A stretch of 64,000 nucleotides of DNA from Panicum virgatum (Eukaryota > Streptophyta > Magnoliopsida > Poales > Poaceae), in NCBI RefSeq assembly GCF_016808335.1, contig NC_053148.1, positions 749,001 through 813,000 on the forward strand, written 5' to 3'. The notes below the pieces were generated by a model that saw only the letters and a program-made list of their open reading frames with translations, was not told where the DNA came from and did not search any database. Positions 58,831-64,000 of this stretch are shown here, one piece after another. The stretch's first letter is position 1. Each line of letters opens with the position of its first letter. Made by a program: the position numbers and the translations under genes.

Positions 58831-60454
58831 TGCTTCTCTCATATCTAGGCCCTCAAGGTATGTTTCGGTGATTAATGACAACCATTATTGTGACTAATGA
58901 GTTTGTGCAGCTTAATAGATCATTATCGCTCATTTGGTCATATGACAAAAGAGGCCCCTCAATTTCGGTTATTCAAAAAGGCGATCTCGGTATTCAACTT
59001 ATATATGTCAAGGCTAAGGATCTTTCTAGTCCTAAGTGTCACAAGGTTGAGAAGGACACTTAGGTTAGTATAGGTTTTATAGTTTTGTAGTGATCGCACT
59101 ATTAAGAGGGGTTAAGGCTAAGTAACTTGAGCATGGACATGGTCATTTGAAAATGGATGCACACTATGGTCACTCAGGTTTCTAGAAGTTCAAATAAGTG
59201 GTTCTCAACTTATATCTCAAGAATATTTGGATTTCATTCAAGACTCAAATCAGAAAAGACAAAATCAGAAAAAGTCTATACACCGGTTTAACCGACGCTC
59301 TCAATTTTCTATACGTCGGTTAAACGAAGTCAGCAGAGTCTGGACAAATTCAATACACCGGTTAAACCGACGTGTTTGAATTTAACGTCGGTGCATTAGT
59401 CCAGAGTTGGTTTTTCCAGGGTATTTCAAGTTCTATACACCGGTTAAACCGACGATGTTTGAATCAAGACGTCGGTGCAATTGACCAGTAAGATGGTTTT
59501 TCAAAGGATTTCAGAACTTATACTCACCGGTTAAACCGACGATAGGTTTGAGTTAACGTCGGTGCAGTTGTCCAGAAACTTGGTTTTTCAGTTGATCAGT
59601 GGACAACTACACTCACCGGTTAAACCGATGATACGTCGGTTAATCTGCCCAAGTCGTAACGGCTAGTTTTCAGAAGGGGCAGTTTACATTCACCGGTTAA
59701 ACCGACGATGACTATTGGAGGGACGTCGGATTAACCGGCGCTACGCAGTTTTCTGGCAGCTTTTCTCCAACGGCTCTATTCGTGTGAGCTGCCTATATAT
59801 ACCCCTTCAATGGGTCATTTTGCTACTCTTGACACCAGGCAACATCCAAACACTTATACTATAGTCAAGAGCCACCTTGAGCTTCATTATTCACATACTT
59901 GTTCATTCAATCAATCAAGAAGCAAGATTAAGGACTTGAGTAGAGAGAAGCTTGTGTGCATCCGTTCTTGGTGATCGGTTCTTGCTCAAGTGAAGGCCTT
60001 AGCTTGTTACTCTTGGTGATTGGCATCACCTAGGCGATCTTGGTGATCGAGGTGTTTCTCGCGGAGCTTGCCAAGGATTGTGGGAGCCCGGAGAAGAAGA
60101 TTGTACGTGGCTTGATCTCCACCATGCTGGGATGGAGAACGGAGACTCTTAGTGAGCGCCCTCGTCTCGGTGACTTGGGAGGTGACAAGACTCTTTGTGA
60201 GTGTCACAACGTGGATTAGGGGTGTGTGCCAACACATCGATACCACGGGAAAAAATCCGGTTGTCTCTTGTCCACTCTCTTTATTCAAGCATTTTCTTTC
60301 ATGCAATTTATTCATGTGCTTGACTTAGAGATCATAACTTAGCTCTACCTTGCTAGGCCTTACTAGCATTGCATAGGTTAAGGTTGATTTACTTTGTTTT
60401 AGAAATCAAAAAAAGGCCCAATTCACCCCCCCTCTTGGTCCATCGATCCTTACA
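58831..60454 (+). repeat. 5' LTR of the right-hand Sirevirus
   Basis: Ends CATCGATCCTTACA at 60454, two bases before the PBS. The left end is approximate because the expected TGTAAG start is missing and no 3' LTR is available; alignment to the solo LTR starts at ATCTAGGCCCTC (about 58843). A TATATATA box lies at 59794-59801. About ten ACCGGTTAAACCGACG motifs lie at 59281-59745. Confidence 0.85.
59281..59745. repeat. ACCGGTTAAACCGACG array in the right-hand Sirevirus LTR
   Basis: ACCGGTTAAACCGACG alternates with ACGTCGGTGCA at intervals of 30-70 bp, ending just upstream of the TATA box. It is the same arrangement as in the solo LTR. Confidence 0.9.
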
Positions 60455-60456
60455 AT

Positions 60457-60469
60457 TGGTATCAGAGCC
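60457..60469 (+). other. Primer binding site of the right-hand Sirevirus
   Basis: TGGTATCAGAGCC, complementary to initiator tRNA-Met, two bases after the LTR. Confidence 0.9.
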
Positions 60470-60510
60470 TCGTTGCTCATTTGGATCATTAGGCTTCACC
60501 GCCTAGAGCT

Positions 60511-62613
60511 ATGGCCAAGATGGGTGGTTCGCCTCCTCACTTCGAGGGCAAGAACTTTGCCTATTAGAAAGTTCGCATGGCCGCATATCTTGATGCGATT
60601 GCCCCCGAGGTGTGGTTGGCCACAAAAACCGGGTTCACCGGAACTCCCTCCACGGAACAATTAAAATGGAATGCCAAGGCTAGAAATGCAATTTTCGAAG
60701 CCATTAGTGAGGAAGTCTTTGCTAGAGTTAATGGCATGGACTTAGCAAGTGATATTTGGAAGGAGCTCATTGAAATTCATGAAGGCTCCACTAAAGTTCG
60801 TGAGCAAAAATATCATTTGTTTAGAGCTAAGTATGATTCCTTTAAAATGCTAGCTCATGAAAATTGCAATGATATATACTCTCGCTTGAATGTCATTGTC
60901 AAGGACATTAATGCACTTGAAATATCCAAAATTGACAGTGCCTTCATCAATCGCAAGATTCTCATGCTCCTCCCGAAGCCCAAGTATAACATCATCAATG
61001 CTATGCTTCAAAAGGAGAATCTTGACACAATGGAAGTGGGAGAACTTGTGGGCGAAATTCGCGCTCATGAAATGAGTATCCTTGGTATGTCCGAAGAGCC
61101 AACTTCAAGCAAATCAATTGCTCTAAAGACCAAGGCAAACAAATCCCGCAAGCACAAGATGATCAAGCAAGAATCAAGCTCAAGCGATGAAGAAGATGAT
61201 CATCATGAAAGCTCATCCGATGTTGAAGAAGATGGAGAACTTGCTCTCATGATGAGAAAGTTCACTCGCTTGAATGACAAGATCAATAAGAAGGGCTTCA
61301 ACTTTGACTCTAAAAGAAAAATGTTCCGGCCATTGGATGTCAAGAACAAAATTTGCTACAATTATGGAGAAAAAGGTCACATCCGTCCAAATTGCCCCAA
61401 GACGGACAAAAGAGATAAGGACAACAAGAGCAAGCATCACCATGATTCAAGTGATGATGAAGAAGAAGAAAGGAAGAACAAAAACAAGAAGCTTGGGAAG
61501 AAGAAGAGCCATGACAAAAAGACCAAGCTTTTCCCAAAGAAAAAAGGGCACACCAAGAGAAGTTTCTTGGTGGACAAACAAGAATGGGTGACCGATGTCT
61601 CATCAAGCGAAGATTCAAGTGATGAAGAAGACATAGTCACCATCGCCCTCACAAATGAAGAACCATCACTACCTCCACCTCCAATGTGCCTCATGGCCAA
61701 AGGTAACTCTAAGGTATGTGAGAGTGAAGATGATAGTGATGATGAGCTTGACCCTAATGAGTTTGCTAACCTCATTAATGAGTATACATCCGTTATCAAG
61801 AGGGAAAAGGGCAAAGTCAAGGTTCTTGAGAGCACTCGTGCTAAGTTAGAGCTTGCCCACTCCGATTTGCTTGGCAAGTACAATGACTTGCTCAAAAAGC
61901 ACAATGAGTCACTTGTACTTGCTAAGCAAGTTGAAGAGTGCCACAAAAAGCTTAAACAAGAGCATAGGGAGTTGGCTCACAAGTACCAAGAACTTGAATT
62001 TGCCTATGAAGCAATTGACCCAAGTCTTGAGAACTTTGCTCATGAAACTATTGAGAAGGTCAATGCTTCTACTTCATGTGATGACCTACTCATTAATGCA
62101 AATGCCACTAATGCTTTGTTCGAGCTTGCACCTTCTAGGGAAAAAGAATTGATGGATCAAGTGGCAAGCCTCAAGAGTAGTGTGGAGAAGCTCTCAAGAG
62201 GAGAATACATCCACAAGGAGATTCTCTTCAACAATGCCCGTGACTATGGCAAGAGAGGTCTTGGTTCATTTCCGGAGCCAAACATAGCTACTACTCCTTC
62301 TCCGGAGATCAAGACTAGCTTCATCAAGGAAGTTGGTTCATATTGCCAACATTGCCAAGTCACCGGGCACCACACTAGGGAGTGCACTTTACCATCACGT
62401 CCTCTTCCTAACTTACCCAAGAATTACTCATCAATGTTTCAAAATAACCATTTTCTCTTGAGTAAAGTGAAGGGCAAGGTGAAGGCCAAATTCATTGGCA
62501 AACTCACTAAGGAGTCAAAGAAGAAGCTCCCCAAGCAACTTTGGGTCCCAAAAGCTCTTGTCACACATGTGCAAGGCCCAAAGCTTGTTTGGGTTCCTAA
62601 AACTCAAAAGTGA
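60511..62613 (+). pseudogene. gag: Sirevirus gag with an early stop and a damaged zinc knuckle
   Basis: The frame starts at the ATG at 60511 (MAKMGGSPPHFEGKNFAY) and meets an in-frame TAG at 60565-60567, where Copia gags have a Trp codon. It is then open to the TGA at 62611-62613. Domains: the Copia gag core (VNGMDLASDIWKELIEIHEG, HLFRAKYDSFKM), Lys/Asp/Ser-rich linkers, the knuckle CYNYGEKGHIRPNC whose second Cys is replaced by Tyr, a coiled coil (about 61800-62000), and a second, intact knuckle CQHCQVTGHHTREC near 62344. The C-terminus is GPKLVWVPKTQK. Reinitiation at the ATG at 60577 would remove only the first 22 codons, so a partly functional product cannot be excluded. Confidence 0.88.
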
Positions 62614-62629
62614 ATTCTCATGTGTGTAG

Positions 62630-64000
62630 GTGAACTACGAAGCCGGTGGAAAACATTGGGTACTTGATAGCGGTTGCTCTCAACACATGACCGGCAATGA
62701 TAGCATGTTCACCTCTCTTGAAGACCCCGGCGATCATGAACATGTCACCTATGGTGATAACTCAAGGGGAAAAGTTTTAGGTTTGGGTAGAATAGCAATC
62801 TCTAAAGATTTATCTATTTCTAATGTTTTGTTTGTAGAAGCACTAAGTTTTAATCTTATTTCAATTGCTCAATTGTGTGATCTTGGACTAACGTGTACCT
62901 TTGACGAGAATGGTGTTGTAGTAACTCTTGAAGAAGACAAGTCAATGGTATTCACGGGGTTTAGGCATGGCAACATCTATTTGGTGGATTTCTCTTCAAA
63001 GCAAACAAGCACCATGACATGCCTCTTCACCAAGTCTTCTCTTGGGTGGTTTTGGCATAGAAGAATTGCTCATATTGGCATGAGCAACCTCAAGAAAGCC
63101 CACAAGAGAGGGATGATCACCGGCTTGAAGGATGTCACATTTGACAAGAACAAATTATGCAAAGCATGTCAAGCTGGGAAGCAAGTAGCAACACATCATC
63201 CCATCAAGACGATGTTGTCTACCTCCAAGCCGCTCGAGCTTCTACACATGGATCTTTTTGGTCCAACTACATACAAGAGCATTGGTGGTAACCTCTATTG
63301 CCTAGTAATTGTTGATGATTTTTCACGTTACACTTGGGTTATGTTTCTAGGCGATAAGGGTGAAACTCCGGAACTCTTCAAGACATTTGCAAGAAGAGCT
63401 CAAAGGGAGTACAACTCTCCAATTGTGAAGATCCGGAGTGACAACAGCACTGAGTTCAAAAATATGAAGATTGAAGAATGGTGCGATGAAGAGGGCATTA
63501 AGCATGAGTTTTCCGCCACCTACACGCCTCAACAAAATGGAGTGGTGGAAAGAAAGAACAAGACACTCGTCACCCTAGCTAGAGCAATGTTGGATGATTA
63601 TGGCACATCCGAGAAGTTTTGGGCGGAAGCAATCAACACGGCGTGTCATGCATCCAACCGAGTATATCCTCACCGACTCCTCAAGAAAACTCCATATGAG
63701 CTCATCACCGGGAAGAAACCAAATATATCCTACTTTCGAGTCTTTGGTTGCAAATGCTTCATCTATAAGAAAAAAAGGCTCGGTAAGTTTGAAAGTAGAT
63801 GTGATGAAGGTTTCTTTCTTGGTTATGCATCAAACTCCAAAGCATATAGAGTATTCAATCAAACCTCCGGGTTAGTTGAAGAAACATGTGATGTGGAGTT
63901 TGATGAATCTAATGGCTCCCAAGAGGAGGTTGTTGGCTATGAAAATATAGGTGATGAGGAGATTGATGAGGCTTTGAAGAATATGTCCATTGGGGATATC
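62630..64000 (+). CDS. pol: Copia pol, N-terminal part: protease and integrase (partial)
   Basis: An open frame of 457 codons from just after a TAG (62627-62629) to the window edge, +1 relative to gag. The protease has HWVLDSGCSQHMTG. The pre-integrase zinc domain has WHRRIAHIGMSNL and CKACQAGKQ. The integrase core has its first Asp in LLHMDLFGP, its second in IRSDNSTEF (the usual Gly after Asn is Ser) and Glu in NGVVERKNKT. No ATG starts this frame, and the preceding ATGTGTGTAG resembles a splice acceptor, so expression by splicing or frameshifting is likely. RT and RNase H should lie beyond the window. Confidence 0.9.
   Translation, partial: MNYEAGGKHWVLDSGCSQHMTGNDSMFTSLEDPGDHEHVTYGDNSRGKVLGLGRIAISKDLSISNVLFVEALSFNLISIAQLCDLGLTCTFDENGVVVTLEEDKSMVFTGFRHGNIYLVDFSSKQTSTMTCLFTKSSLGWFWHRRIAHIGMSNLKKAHKRGMITGLKDVTFDKNKLCKACQAGKQVATHHPIKTMLSTSKPLELLHMDLFGPTTYKSIGGNLYCLVIVDDFSRYTWVMFLGDKGETPELFKTFARRAQREYNSPIVKIRSDNSTEFKNMKIEEWCDEEGIKHEFSATYTPQQNGVVERKNKTLVTLARAMLDDYGTSEKFWAEAINTACHASNRVYPHRLLKKTPYELITGKKPNISYFRVFGCKCFIYKKKRLGKFESRCDEGFFLGYASNSKAYRVFNQTSGLVEETCDVEFDESNGSQEEVVGYENIGDEEIDEALKNMSIGDI

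Larger units (their letters stand above)
58831..64000 (+). mobile_element. Sirevirus-type Copia element, left part, runs off the window
   Basis: LTR, PBS, damaged gag and open pol in order on the plus strand; the element continues past 64000, so RT, RNase H, PPT and the 3' LTR are not seen. It is the same LTR family as the solo LTR at 297-1969. Confidence 0.9.

Overview
The window is nuclear DNA of a grass, probably a panicoid. The evidence is spliced plant genes (an R2R3-MYB and a BPA1-like RRM protein), a tRNA-Asp, grass MITEs (Stowaway, hAT, a GGCCTTGTTTAG-type element), a T-tailed SINE, Sirevirus-type Copia elements and a Tekay/Del-type Ty3/gypsy element with the usual TGTAACACCCC LTR start. 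Family names come from protein motifs read by eye; no database search was run.

Layout. 1-9.9 kb is decayed repeat DNA: a solo Sirevirus LTR with perfect GATGT target duplications (297-1969), a Stowaway MITE, a CACTA-like non-autonomous element, and a broken gypsy gag region on the minus strand. 10-29 kb is the gene-bearing part: a two-exon R2R3-MYB (15086-16178, minus) of the MYB9/MYB39/MYB107-like type, a 170-bp hAT MITE, a SINE, a further MITE, a tRNA-Asp-like gene lacking one T-loop base, and a five-exon BPA1-like gene (25560-28766, minus).

29.2-58.0 kb is a nest. A TIR element carrying an F-box gene fragment (ends at 29231 and 58011) was hit by a Tekay-type gypsy element (29513-56704, minus, TSD GCCGC). 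The gypsy 5' LTR was then hit by a 10.8-kb gag-only Sirevirus (42599-53413, plus, TSD ACAGC). A second solo LTR (37773-39353, TSD GCATG) sits in the gypsy gag. Both LTR pairs are almost identical (about 4 and 5 differences seen by eye), so the last two large insertions are very young.

58.8-64 kb is the left part of another Sirevirus (plus) with an LTR, a damaged gag and an open pol that runs off the window.

Two themes link the repeats. First, the Sireviruses look complementary: one has an intact gag and no pol, the other an open pol and a broken gag, so mobilisation in trans is plausible. Second, short palindromic CCGG/GGAC arrays recur in the LTRs, the old gypsy gag and the CACTA-like element, although these families are unrelated.
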